NCBI RefSeq assembly: GCF_900176005.1 | Contig: NZ_LT838272.1 | Coordinates: 1,693,587 to 1,757,586, forward strand | Source: Thermanaeromonas toyohensis ToBE | GTDB taxonomy: Bacteria; Bacillota; DSM-521; Neomoorellales; Neomoorellaceae | Direction of reading: 5' to 3' | DNA: 64,000 bases | Shown: in pieces, positions 1-6,519 of the stretch | Layout of the letters: the number at the start of each line of letters is the position of its first letter | Position numbering within the stretch: the first letter of the stretch is position 1 | Notes under the pieces: generated by a model | What the model was told of the DNA's origin: nothing | Seen by the model: the letters and a program-made list of their open reading frames with translations, nothing else | Database searches by the model: none | Position numbers and translations under genes: made by a program

Positions 1-1
1 G

Positions 2-490
2 GAGCCCTGCCTGGCTGACCCGGAGAAGATACGCCTAAAGGCCCGCTTCTCCCGCGATATCCGCGAATTAATGCCCTATCTTAACGCGGTTATTCCCCAC
101 GCTGTTTATAATCCTGAAATCCATACATTAACCTTTACTAAGGAATTTCGCCTGCTGACAGTCTATCCCCAAGAGATGACTATAGCTAAAGCGCTTAATA
201 CTACCGATGCGTTTAAGACTCTGGATTGGTTTAAAGATTTAGTTAACGACACTTATGCCCGCCGGGACCAAATTGAACCCCTTTACACCCGGCGCCGGCG
301 ACCCACAGCCTTGGAGATATACAAATATCTCCCGGGTAAAAATTGCAAACAATGCGGTGAGCCCACTTGCCTGGCTTTTGCGGGTAAGATATTTATGGGG
401 TACCGGTCCTTAGACGAATGTGGGCTTTTAGCCCGTGAAGAATATACTGTGTTGCGGGAGGCTTTAAGGCAATTAGTTGCGGGGGGTTAA
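2..490 (+). CDS. C-terminal part of a 4Fe-4S-domain protein (partial)
   Basis: The reading frame is open from the first bases of the window, so the N-terminus lies outside. Near the C-terminus is the pattern PGKNCKQCGEPTCLAF followed by a fourth cysteine in DECGLL. This is the four-cysteine 4Fe-4S domain (PF04060 type) known from the CO dehydrogenase/acetyl-CoA synthase gamma subunit and related corrinoid or electron-transfer proteins. The preceding roughly 100 visible residues are mixed alpha/beta and I do not recognise them. A cytoplasmic redox or cofactor-handling role is inferred from the Fe-S motif alone. The gene ends with a short glycine tail just before a 360-base gap, so it is probably the last gene of an operon that begins to the left. 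Confidence 0.75.
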   Translation, partial: EPCLADPEKIRLKARFSRDIRELMPYLNAVIPHAVYNPEIHTLTFTKEFRLLTVYPQEMTIAKALNTTDAFKTLDWFKDLVNDTYARRDQIEPLYTRRRRPTALEIYKYLPGKNCKQCGEPTCLAFAGKIFMGYRSLDECGLLAREEYTVLREALRQLVAGG

Positions 491-782
491 GAACGTTGAC
501 ATACTATCCCTAAGGGTCAGGGTTCGGCGCACTTCTTATTAGGATAGTTATCCCCAAATATCCCGTTATCTCTCCAGTTTTGCCCCCAATTTTTCGTCAG
601 GCATGTATTCAAGTATTAAGCCTGACCCAATAGAGCTGCCTCTAAATTTTCGATTTCCCTCCAGTTCAAAAACCCTCTGTTGTGACAATAATAGCCATGA
701 ATGTTCCTTCTTTGCTTGGTGTAACTTAATAGATTCGCTCTAAAGAAGGGGGCTTTTCATTTTGGGGCGATTTCTTATGCCA
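491..782. other. Intergenic stretch with weak inverted repeats, no gene seen
   Basis: No credible reading frame is present. Two small inverted repeats are visible: 7-bp arms ACTATCC/GGATAGT at 503-509 and 542-548, and GTCAGGC/GCCTGAC at 596-602 and 620-626. Neither is followed by a clear T-run, so they are weak terminator candidates for the upstream Fe-S gene. The stretch is AT-rich and ends at the consensus promoter at 783. Confidence 0.4.
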
Positions 783-811
783 TTGACAGGAAGAATATAT
801 AGGGGTATAAT
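783..811 (+). promoter_or_regulatory. Consensus sigma-A promoter of the metalloid cluster
   Basis: TTGACA at 783-788 and TATAAT at 806-811 are separated by exactly 17 bases, a perfect match to the vegetative sigma consensus. It lies about 40 bases upstream of the padR-like start, so transcription would run through padR, the permease and the two small Cys-rich genes. A perfect promoter usually needs a repressor; the PadR-like protein encoded immediately downstream is the obvious candidate. A TGATG...CATCA inverted repeat between the -10 and the gene could be its operator, but this is weak. Confidence 0.8.
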
Positions 812-849
812 GCATTGATGGAAGATACATTTTTCTGTCATCAAAGGGG

Positions 850-1272
850 GTGGGCGGTACGAAATACGACTCCGTAGAATACTGGACTAGCTTAATTAGG
901 ATGTGCCTTTCACGCTTCTTCATCCTCCACGCTTTGCACATGCGTCCCTTACACGGGTACGAAATAACCAAGCAGGTAGCCGCCTTGACCAGAGGATGCT
1001 GTGCCCCTACGGAAGGGAGCCTATATCCACTTTTGAGGGAATTTGTGGAGGCAGGAGTGGTGACTGTAGAGACGCAGGTAGTATCGGGACGCGAACGGAA
1101 AGTATATACCTTAACTCCCTTGGGAGAACGTGCCTATAGTGTGGCGGCTCGGGCGTGGGCGGAGGTGGCGTGCTATATATTAGAAGCAGTTAAAGCCCAA
1201 AGTTCAGAAATATGTGCTACAGGTAGCACGGGGAAACAAGAGGTGGGGGAAGAACGGCAGGTAGCATTATGA
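850..1272 (+). CDS. PadR-family transcriptional regulator with a vicinal cysteine pair
   Basis: This 140-residue protein has the PadR winged-helix signature: ILHAL...PLHGYEI, then EGSLYPLL, then a basic beta-wing around SGRERKVYTLTPLGE. In most PadR proteins the loop before the SLYPLL helix carries no cysteine; here it reads RGCCAPTEG, and further cysteines follow (AEVACYI, SEICATG). PadR proteins bind DNA as dimers and usually repress their own operon. The cysteine pair beside the recognition helix suggests sensing of a thiophilic metalloid such as As(III); this is inference. The GTG start at 850 sits unusually close to the purine-rich AAAGGGG. An internal ATG at 901 would remove part of the first helix and looks worse. 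The permease follows 21 bases later. Confidence 0.8.
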   Translation: MGGTKYDSVEYWTSLIRMCLSRFFILHALHMRPLHGYEITKQVAALTRGCCAPTEGSLYPLLREFVEAGVVTVETQVVSGRERKVYTLTPLGERAYSVAARAWAEVACYILEAVKAQSSEICATGSTGKQEVGEERQVAL

Positions 1273-1293
1273 CTTCCTGGAGGTGTTGTAGTA

Positions 1294-2217
1294 TTGAGCG
1301 AACAGGTCAACAACCTGGTTACAGCATTGAGGTTCTTCATTCAGATTTCCCTTGAACTTGTAGTACTTTTTATTGGGATTACTTTCCTTGTCAGCCTCAT
1401 CCTGCAGTACGTTTCTCCGGAAAGGGTACAGAGCGCTCTTAAGGGGAAACGGCTTGGCTTAGGGAACATCGTAGCCGCGGTATTTGGGGGAGTCACACCT
1501 TTTTGCTCCTGCTCTGCGGTTCCCATGCTGATGGGGCTACTTGAACTGGGTGTACCTTTCGGAGTGGCCATGTCGTTTTTAATAGCTTCTCCGCTGGGGG
1601 TCTTCAATCCGGTTGTACTCTCTCTCTTCGGTACTTTGCTGGGGCGGCGCGTCCTTGTGCTTTATATAGTTACCACCTTTATTGCGGCCGTTTTAGCGGG
1701 TATTATCCTGGATGCACTGGGCCTAGCGAAGTACGTAAAAGATGTGCGTATTATTGGTGCTCTGCAAAATTCTGAGAAGGGCGGACCTGTCACGTTGAAG
1801 GAGCGGATCAAAACGGCGGCGCAGAACGCTGTGGGGCTCTTTCGCCAGATGGTACCTTACCTGCTGGTAGGTGTGGCCATCGGTTCCTTTATCTACGGCT
1901 TCGTACCGGCGAGTTTTTTGGTCCGCATTGCTGGACCGCATAACCCATTTGCCATCCCAGTAGCTGCGGCAATAGGGGTTCCCTTATATGTCCGGACAGA
2001 AACCATGATTCCGGTGGGCTTTGCTATGATCCAGAAGGGCGTCAGTGTAGGTGCCATTATGGCCCTAACCATCGGAGGTGCGGGTGCCAGCATTCCCGAG
2101 CTGTCTATGCTGGCGGGAGTCTTTAAAAGAAGACTCTGGATCGCTTATATCATCACTATGTTCCTCATTGCCACAATAATTGGCTATCTCTTTAACTTCC
2201 TTGTTTCGGCGGGGTGA
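1294..2217 (+). CDS. arsP: ArsP/DUF318-family permease, probable methylarsenite exporter
   Basis: The 307-residue polytopic membrane protein has about eight hydrophobic segments and the family hallmark TPFCSCSAVP near residue 70, followed by a second conserved block near PLGVFNPVV. Members with the CSCS motif include ArsP, which exports trivalent organoarsenicals. The TTG start at 1294 is well placed after GGAGGTG. It lies between a Cys-containing PadR regulator and two Cys-rich mini-proteins, and an arsM homologue lies 1.4 kb downstream, so export of methylated As(III) made by ArsM is a coherent reading. The wider family also contains permeases for other substrates; membrane location is certain, the substrate is inferred from context. 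Confidence 0.78.
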   Translation: MSEQVNNLVTALRFFIQISLELVVLFIGITFLVSLILQYVSPERVQSALKGKRLGLGNIVAAVFGGVTPFCSCSAVPMLMGLLELGVPFGVAMSFLIASPLGVFNPVVLSLFGTLLGRRVLVLYIVTTFIAAVLAGIILDALGLAKYVKDVRIIGALQNSEKGGPVTLKERIKTAAQNAVGLFRQMVPYLLVGVAIGSFIYGFVPASFLVRIAGPHNPFAIPVAAAIGVPLYVRTETMIPVGFAMIQKGVSVGAIMALTIGGAGASIPELSMLAGVFKRRLWIAYIITMFLIATIIGYLFNFLVSAG

Positions 2218-2221
2218 GGGT

Positions 2222-2419
2222 ATGCCTTTATTTGAATTCCGGTGCAACGAGTGTCAGCATCAGTTTACGCTGCTTGTATCCAACGCTGAAAAAAGCAGTG
2301 CTGTATGTCCGAAGTGCGGGTCCGGAAACCTAAAGCAGCTTATAACACCATTTTCTACCGGAAAAGGGTTTCTAGGCCGCTTACTTGGAGGCAGTCGCGG
2401 ATCAGGATGTTGCGGTTAA
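2222..2419 (+). CDS. FmdB-type zinc-ribbon mini-protein with a CCG tail
   Basis: A 65-residue protein opens with MPLFEFRCNECQHQF and carries CPKCGSGNLKQL, the CxxC...CxxC zinc ribbon of FmdB-like regulatory proteins. The C-terminus is unusual: a glycine-rich GFLGRLLGG followed by a terminal vicinal cysteine pair (SGCCG). The same GFLGxLLGG plus Cys-cluster pattern recurs in the next small gene. The start at 2222 follows GTGAGGG at the end of the permease gene, so the two are translationally coupled. FmdB proteins have no settled biochemical role. A metal- or metalloid-binding accessory function for the permease is inferred from the cysteines and operon position. Confidence 0.75.
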   Translation: MPLFEFRCNECQHQFTLLVSNAEKSSAVCPKCGSGNLKQLITPFSTGKGFLGRLLGGSRGSGCCG

Positions 2420-2469
2420 CATTTACGCTGGAGGATTGTTGAAATAAACCAAAGTGGGGGGTGTTTTCC

Positions 2470-2613
2470 ATGGCAGAAAAGAAAAAGGAAGGGAAGAGCA
2501 AGAGAGGCTTTTTAGGCGGATTGTTGGGAGGTGGCTGTTGCTGCAACATTAAAATAGTGCCCAAAGATGAAGTAAACAATCAGGATAAATCTGATGAGGC
2601 ACAGAAAAAGTAG
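2470..2613 (+). CDS. 47-residue cysteine-cluster mini-protein
   Basis: This short frame begins with ATG at 2470 and encodes a Lys-rich N-terminus, then RGFLGGLLGGGCCCNIK with three consecutive cysteines, then an acidic and lysine-rich tail. I do not recognise a family. The glycine-rich segment plus cysteine cluster matches the end of the preceding FmdB-like protein, which argues that both are real and work together. The upstream GTGGGGGGTG provides a ribosome site. A role as a small thiol ligand or chaperone for a soft metal ion is plausible from the CCC cluster; no direct evidence exists. A strong terminator lies 100 bases downstream, closing the operon. Confidence 0.6.
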   Translation: MAEKKKEGKSKRGFLGGLLGGGCCCNIKIVPKDEVNNQDKSDEAQKK

Positions 2614-2712
2614 CCTCCCCAATGGAGGGCCCTAGCAAATCGGAGTTGTTCGTATGATTGCCCTACCATTTTAATCTATACTATAGCTTGCAGGTGCACT
2701 TTTCCGCTAAAT

Positions 2713-2746
2713 GGTCGGGTTAAAATATTAGCCCGGCCTATTTTTT
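2713..2746 (+). terminator. Rho-independent terminator of the permease operon
   Basis: A ten-pair stem (GGTCGGGTTA with TAGCCCGGCC, two G-T wobbles) with a six-base loop is followed at once by a run of six T. It ends the padR-permease-fmdB-Cys peptide transcription unit. Confidence 0.8.
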
Positions 2747-2819
2747 AGATTTTTAGAGTTATACAATACTTCCTTATACCTCACTCCCTCTTATTTTATA
2801 TAGGTGTCTATCTTTTCTC

Positions 2820-3060
2820 TCCTGATAACCTGATAAGGTGAAAAGCTTGAGCATAGAAAACACAGGGTAACGCCTCAAGGTAATATCGCTTGCCTTGATA
2901 AAAGGAAACCTGAAAAGGCGGGGAAAGGTCTGCGTGATGCCTGCTAAGACTGTAGAAAGTCCTCAAGGCAACACGAGAGGTCCCTAGCAACCACCTCGGC
3001 GGGGCCGGTGTCGCAAGCCTGAAGTCCTACCTTTTTAAGGGAAGGGAAGAAGTTACTCTT
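2820..3060 (+). other. Structured-looking intergenic sequence of unknown nature
   Basis: No gene is visible between the terminator at 2746 and the MarR promoter at 3095. The stretch 2830-3040 differs from its AT-rich surroundings: it is rich in short self-complementary words such as GCCTCAAGG / CCTTGA and AAGACTG...AGTC, with purine-rich GAAA and GTAA loops between them, and it ends in a T-run. That texture suggests a decayed or intact structured RNA. I could not match it to a tRNA, riboswitch, T-box or a complete group II intron. Confidence 0.3.
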
Positions 3061-3094
3061 CTGTCGAGCCCACAGTAATATCTGTATAAAATCC

Positions 3095-3124
3095 TTGCAT
3101 AACACAACACATGTATGATACAAT
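3095..3124 (+). promoter_or_regulatory. Promoter of marR-arsM
   Basis: TTGCAT at 3095-3100 and TACAAT at 3119-3124 with an 18-base spacer lie directly upstream of the marR-like gene, after which arsM overlaps. The core ACATGT between the elements is self-complementary and overlaps where a MarR dimer could bind. Confidence 0.55.
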
Positions 3125-3142
3125 TATTCTGGGTGAGAGAAT

Positions 3143-3601
3143 ATGCAAGATGAATTACCAGTAGTCCGTCTGCACCAGTTACTAGCTGAACTAGCCCGAG
3201 CTATGCAGTTGCTGGAAAAAAGCGAAGTAGGTTGCTGCGGGATAACCCTTTCGCAGTGCCACCTGCTGCTGGAAGTCTCCCGCCGAAAGGAAGGGGAAAC
3301 CTCCTTGAGCGAGCTGGCCGCAGCACTGGGGCTAGATTTAAGCACCGTCAGCCGGGTGGCCGACGGTTTGGTGCGCAGAGGGCTTTTAAAACGAGAAGCC
3401 GATCCCGGGGACCGCCGCCGGTTAGCATTGTTTTTAACGGACACCGGCCGGGAACTGGTGGAGGTTATCAACCGAGGCATGAACGAGTACGTCCATAGGA
3501 TTTTAAGGCAGATACCCGCGGAAAAACGGCAGGTAGTCCTCGAGGGTTTAGACCTCCTTGTGGCAGCCGTAAAAAAACTAGAAGGGGGCTGTTGCCAGTG
3601 A
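3143..3601 (+). CDS. MarR-family regulator with GCCG motif, coupled to arsM
   Basis: The 152-residue protein shows the MarR winged helix: a dimerisation helix, then LSELAAALGLDLSTVSR as helix-turn-helix, then the wing at DPGDRRRLALFLTDTG. It carries a Cys motif EVGCCGITLSQCHLL before the DNA-binding domain and ends with GGCCQ. Cysteines in these places are not part of the general MarR pattern and suggest thiol-based sensing of As(III) or a related ion. The last codons overlap the arsM start (GTGA), so the pair is translationally coupled, and the repressor most likely controls its own operon. Confidence 0.83.
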   Translation: MQDELPVVRLHQLLAELARAMQLLEKSEVGCCGITLSQCHLLLEVSRRKEGETSLSELAAALGLDLSTVSRVADGLVRRGLLKREADPGDRRRLALFLTDTGRELVEVINRGMNEYVHRILRQIPAEKRQVVLEGLDLLVAAVKKLEGGCCQ

Positions 3602-4440
3602 GTGATTCTTTAAAAAAGACCGTAAAAGAAAGATATGCTGCGGCGGCCAGGATGGTACAAGCAGGCGAGATGGGAAGCTGCTGCACCGCGGGAGGATGCT
3701 TCGGGAGCTGTGACTATACCCCGGAGGAAACAAAAGGCCTGCCCCGCGAGTTGCTCAATGCCTCCCTTGGCTGCGGTAACCCCGTCGCTCTGGCAGATTT
3801 AAATGAGGGTGAAGTGGTCTTGGACCTCGGTAGCGGGGCCGGGCTGGATGTCCTGCTGAGTGCACGGCGGGTGGGACCGAAGGGGAAGGTATACGGCCTG
3901 GACATGACTGAGGAAATGTTAGCCCTGGCCGAAGAATACCGGCGCCGGAGCGGGCTGACCAACGTGGAGTTCTTAAAAGGCGATATAGAAAACATCCCCT
4001 TGCCGGACAATCACGTAGATGTAATCATCTCCAACTGTGTTATCAATCTGGCTGCGGATAAACCTAAAGTGTTTAAGGAAGCCTTCCGTGTTCTTAAACC
4101 CGGTGGGCGCTTTGCCGTTTTCGATATGGTCTGGAAGAAAGAGGTACCTACCCGTCTTAGGCAAAATGTTGAGCCTTCCCGTCTTGGGGAAAACGTTGAC
4201 CTTTGGGCTGGCTGCATTGCCGGCGCCCTGACGGAGACGGAATACCGTCGCCTGCTGGAAGAAGCCGGTTTTATCAATGTAGAACTGCAAATAATCCGTG
4301 TCTTTGGCCGGTCTGATCTACCCAAAGGATTTCTAAGTTGTGAAATGGAAGAAGAGGTGGCATCCTATATTGACTCTCTAGCAAGCGCCTTTATTCGGGC
4401 ACGTAAACCCGAGGGTAATCGGTTAACAGTTGGTGGTTGA
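3598..4440 (+). CDS. arsM: Arsenite S-adenosylmethionine methyltransferase (ArsM)
   Basis: A class I SAM methyltransferase: glycine-rich motif I is VLDLGSGAGLDVLLSA, followed by GLDMTEEML and DVIISNCVINL. ArsM converts As(III) to methylated species. The family needs conserved cysteines for As(III) binding, and candidates are visible in ASLGCGNP and LWAGCIAGAL, plus a Cys-rich N-terminus (GSCCTAGGCFGSC). The start is taken as GTG 3598, overlapping the marR stop, because AAGGGGG lies about ten bases upstream; a TTG at 3592 would be too close. Just before LWAGC an eight-residue block is repeated imperfectly (RLRQNVEP, RLGENVD), encoded by a tandem 24-base duplication that lengthens the usual spacing there. 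With the ArsP-type permease it would make and export methylarsenite. Confidence 0.88.
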   Translation: MSDSLKKTVKERYAAAARMVQAGEMGSCCTAGGCFGSCDYTPEETKGLPRELLNASLGCGNPVALADLNEGEVVLDLGSGAGLDVLLSARRVGPKGKVYGLDMTEEMLALAEEYRRRSGLTNVEFLKGDIENIPLPDNHVDVIISNCVINLAADKPKVFKEAFRVLKPGGRFAVFDMVWKKEVPTRLRQNVEPSRLGENVDLWAGCIAGALTETEYRRLLEEAGFINVELQIIRVFGRSDLPKGFLSCEMEEEVASYIDSLASAFIRARKPEGNRLTVGG

Positions 4441-4455
4441 GGCAATTCCAAGAAC

Positions 4456-4478
4456 AATGACAGAAGGCGCCTGTCATT
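4456..4478. terminator. Hairpin after arsM
   Basis: A perfect 8-bp stem (AATGACAG / CTGTCATT) with a 7-base loop lies 16 bases after the arsM stop. There is no long T-run, so it could instead be an operator or RNA-stabilising stem for the next gene at 4594. Confidence 0.45.
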
Positions 4479-4593
4479 TGGTACATTATAGCCCTTTCAA
4501 TTACTTTTACTAGTTGTCATGATTAGTTGTGCCTACCAGGCATGACCGGTTATGAGGAGTAAGAAACTTTTACAGGGGGAGGTTTTTTCTTAA

Positions 4594-5238
4594 ATGAAGG
4601 ATAAACTTATGGAGCCTAAATCTACAGGTACAATTTGTTGTTCGCCGCGAATCTCCAGCGGTTTTACGCCAGGGGCTTCCTGCTGTAGCCCTGCACAGGC
4701 TTCCTGTTGTAACCCATCACCCGAACAGGGCTCAGAGCATGAGAGGGAAGCGGTAAGTTTCGGGAAAAAAGTAAATATCCAATTTCTGTATCTAGACCTC
4801 AGTAAGTGCACCCGCTGTCAGGGAACAGAAAAAGTTTTGGAAGAAGCTGTGTCTGACGTCGCCCGAGTATTGGAAGCTGCCGGAGTAGATGTCAAGGTCG
4901 AAAAGATCCAGGTAGAAGATGAAAACCAGGCCTTAGAGCTAGGTTTCGTGAGCTCTCCCACTATCCGCATAAACGGCCGGGATATACAGCTGGAAGTAAT
5001 CGAAAGTCCTTGCGAACCCTGTAGCGACCTATCCGGGGAGAACGTGAACTGCCGGGTGTGGTTGTGGGAGGGTAAAGAATACTCTGTACCGCCTAAGGCC
5101 ATGATCATCGATGCTATCTTGCGTGAAGTTTACGGACCTCAGCCTCATACTCTCGAGGAAAGGAAACCCGTATCCGAGGTTCCGGAAAATCTAAAGCGCT
5201 TCTTCAGGAGTCGCGGAGTATCCCCTAAATGTTGCTAA
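4594..5238 (+). CDS. DUF2703 thioredoxin-like protein with Cys-rich N-terminal extension
   Basis: This 214-residue protein matches the DUF2703 pattern: LDLSKCTRCQGTEKVLEEA, a VSSPTIRINGRDIQ segment typical of thioredoxin-fold strands, and an ESPCEPCSDL motif. The family commonly occurs in arsenic or mercury resistance loci of anaerobes. The first 45 residues form a low-complexity extension with three vicinal pairs (ICCSP, SCCSP, SCCNP), suited to binding a soft metal. A further KCC ends the chain. The start at 4594 follows GGGGGAGG at a 12-base distance; an in-frame ATG at 4609 is possible. The gene has its own upstream gap, so it may be transcribed separately from arsM. Role in metalloid binding or reduction is inferred. 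Confidence 0.75.
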   Translation: MKDKLMEPKSTGTICCSPRISSGFTPGASCCSPAQASCCNPSPEQGSEHEREAVSFGKKVNIQFLYLDLSKCTRCQGTEKVLEEAVSDVARVLEAAGVDVKVEKIQVEDENQALELGFVSSPTIRINGRDIQLEVIESPCEPCSDLSGENVNCRVWLWEGKEYSVPPKAMIIDAILREVYGPQPHTLEERKPVSEVPENLKRFFRSRGVSPKCC

Positions 5239-5295
5239 AAGGTTTTTTCGGCCAGGCGTGTGCGAGCTAAGGAGGGTGTAGGGCCTGTATAGGAA

Positions 5296-5318
5296 GCAAA
5301 CTAAAGCTTTAAGTTTGC
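5296..5318. repeat. Near-perfect inverted repeat
   Basis: GCAAACT, then AAAGCTTT at the centre, then AGTTTGC form a nearly perfect 23-base palindrome. It lies about 55 bases after the DUF2703 gene with no T-run, so it could be an operator site or a weak terminator. Confidence 0.4.
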
Positions 5319-5414
5319 GACATATCACCCGGCTCTTCCTCCTTACTCGTGCTTAAGACGCAATACTCTAGTTTTGTGCAAGGCCGGAATATGCGTAGCC
5401 GGGGTATTTCATAC

Positions 5415-5443
5415 TTGACATTGGAGTAAAGAAACTGTTAAAT
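5415..5443 (+). promoter_or_regulatory. Promoter without an obvious downstream gene
   Basis: TTGACA at 5415-5420 and TTAAAT at 5438-5443 are spaced by 17 bases. No credible coding frame follows; a strong terminator begins about 55 bases further on. Confidence 0.55.
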
Positions 5444-5449
5444 TGTTGG

Positions 5450-5533
5450 CAGTAATAGTAACGGACTCCATCGTAATTACCTGTAGGGGTTGGATAATCC
5501 TACCTTGGAACCTTTCCAGGGTAGGAGCTTTTT
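5450..5533 (+). ncRNA. Candidate short RNA or orphan leader (about 85 nt)
   Basis: The sequence between the promoter at 5415 and the terminator at 5499-5533 would give a transcript of about 85 nt, mostly non-coding. It could be a small RNA, or a leader (riboswitch or attenuator) whose downstream gene has been lost. I could not assign it to a known riboswitch class. Confidence 0.3.
5499..5533 (+). terminator. Strong rho-independent terminator
   Basis: A 12-pair stem (CCTACCTTGGAA with TTCCAGGGTAGG, one G-T pair) with a three-base loop is followed by AGC and a T-run. It is among the strongest hairpins in the window. Confidence 0.8.
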
Positions 5534-6130
5534 GTTTGGGGAAGCTCCCAAGATAAGTATGTACTAGCCAACCGGGTCTTATGATGTTCTGAAGAGCATC
5601 TTAGAACAAGCCTTGGAATGCCTTAAACTCTGCGTTCCTATGCATACATCTAATACATTTCAACGCGAGCTTAAAGAGCTTATGGCTCAAAAACTTTGTC
5701 GTCAGAAACCCCATCCCTGGCGGAAGGAAAATTGGTTCTTGGTTTCACAAGCCAGTTGCCTTTCAAGTGTAGTAAAAAAGGACAAGAAAATACATAGTAA
5801 CCCCGTCTTTTCTCAATCTCTCCAACTGTCGTTTGGTGCAAGGTAGGTACTTTCCCTGGGGAGGTTACTACAGTACCTCTTTGGCTTCTGCACCGTTTTT
5901 GGCGCCATTTATACGGCAAAGCGGGTAGCGTCTCGCGTCGCCTTCCCAAGAAAGCGCGTCATAGGAAAAAGAGAGTAACAGAGGAACAACAGCATCCAGC
6001 GTCGAATCTGAAGAATATCCGTGCACATCGGTGCCCCACCCGATCCCGCTACCCGCGAAGACAGGTACGGCACCGGGACGATAACCGCAAAAAGGTGAAA
6101 GGAAATATCGCGTTCTCCATCAAAAACCGT
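5534..6130. other. Gene-poor stretch, probably decayed sequence
   Basis: No frame with coding character is seen. Short frames here lack ribosome sites and recognisable motifs. The base composition shifts sharply at about 5.9-6.1 kb from AT-rich to very GC-rich, so a junction between DNA of different origin probably lies here. The last part is open in the frame of the receiver gene only back to a TGA at 6096. Confidence 0.4.
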
Positions 6131-6134
6131 ACTC

Positions 6135-6497
6135 TTGGTAGAGGGATCGACCCTCGCCAGGCTGACCACCAGGGCCGCGCTGGAGGAGAGGGGCTATACC
6201 GTGGATGAGGCCGGCACGGGCCGCGAGGCCCTGGCAAAAGCCGTCTCCGCGGTGTACGCCGCCGTGGTGCTGAACCTCCGCCTCCGGGAAATGAGCGGCC
6301 TGGGCCTGCTGGAGACCATCAGGGCCCTCCCCGGTTACCGGACGGTGCCGATCGTCGTCCTGGCCGGGGGAGGCGACGCCGCCTTGGGCAGGTGGGCCGC
6401 GGAGAGGGAGAACGCGAGCTGCCTGCTCGAACCCTTCGGGGCTGAAGACTTGGTACTCTTGGTGGACAGGCTTATCCGCTACGGCCCAGAACGATAA
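6135..6497 (+). CDS. Degenerate response-regulator receiver domain
   Basis: The 120-residue product has the receiver fold pattern (VEGSTLARL, then VVLNLRLREMSGLGLLE, then IVVLAGGGD, ending at LLEPFGAEDL). The residues that should bind Mg and phosphate are altered: the acidic pair after beta-1 is EG instead of ED/DD, and the phospho-acceptor Asp after beta-3 is Asn (VLNLRLRE). It should therefore not be phosphorylated and is a pseudo-receiver, or the relic of a larger protein. The TTG start at 6135 is poor; the natural domain begins a few codons earlier (KTVLLVEG) and an in-frame TGA sits at 6096. It ends 22 bases before a GGDEF gene of the same high GC content. Confidence 0.6.
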   Translation: MVEGSTLARLTTRAALEERGYTVDEAGTGREALAKAVSAVYAAVVLNLRLREMSGLGLLETIRALPGYRTVPIVVLAGGGDAALGRWAAERENASCLLEPFGAEDLVLLVDRLIRYGPER

Positions 6498-6519
6498 AGC
6501 ACGATTGAGGAGATAAATA

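Noticed and set aside
1-490. 5' half of tepA as the left end of the serine-recombinase element
   Set aside because: The gene at the left edge is a 4Fe-4S protein with no similarity to TepA, so the left end is not in the window.
2820-3060. Group II intron
   Set aside because: No domain V hairpin, no reverse transcriptase and no intron-type 5' boundary could be identified, so only an unassigned structured region is reported.
5613-5846. A 77-codon open frame in the 5.3-6.1 kb gap
   Set aside because: No ribosome site, no protein-like pattern, and it lies in sequence that looks decayed.
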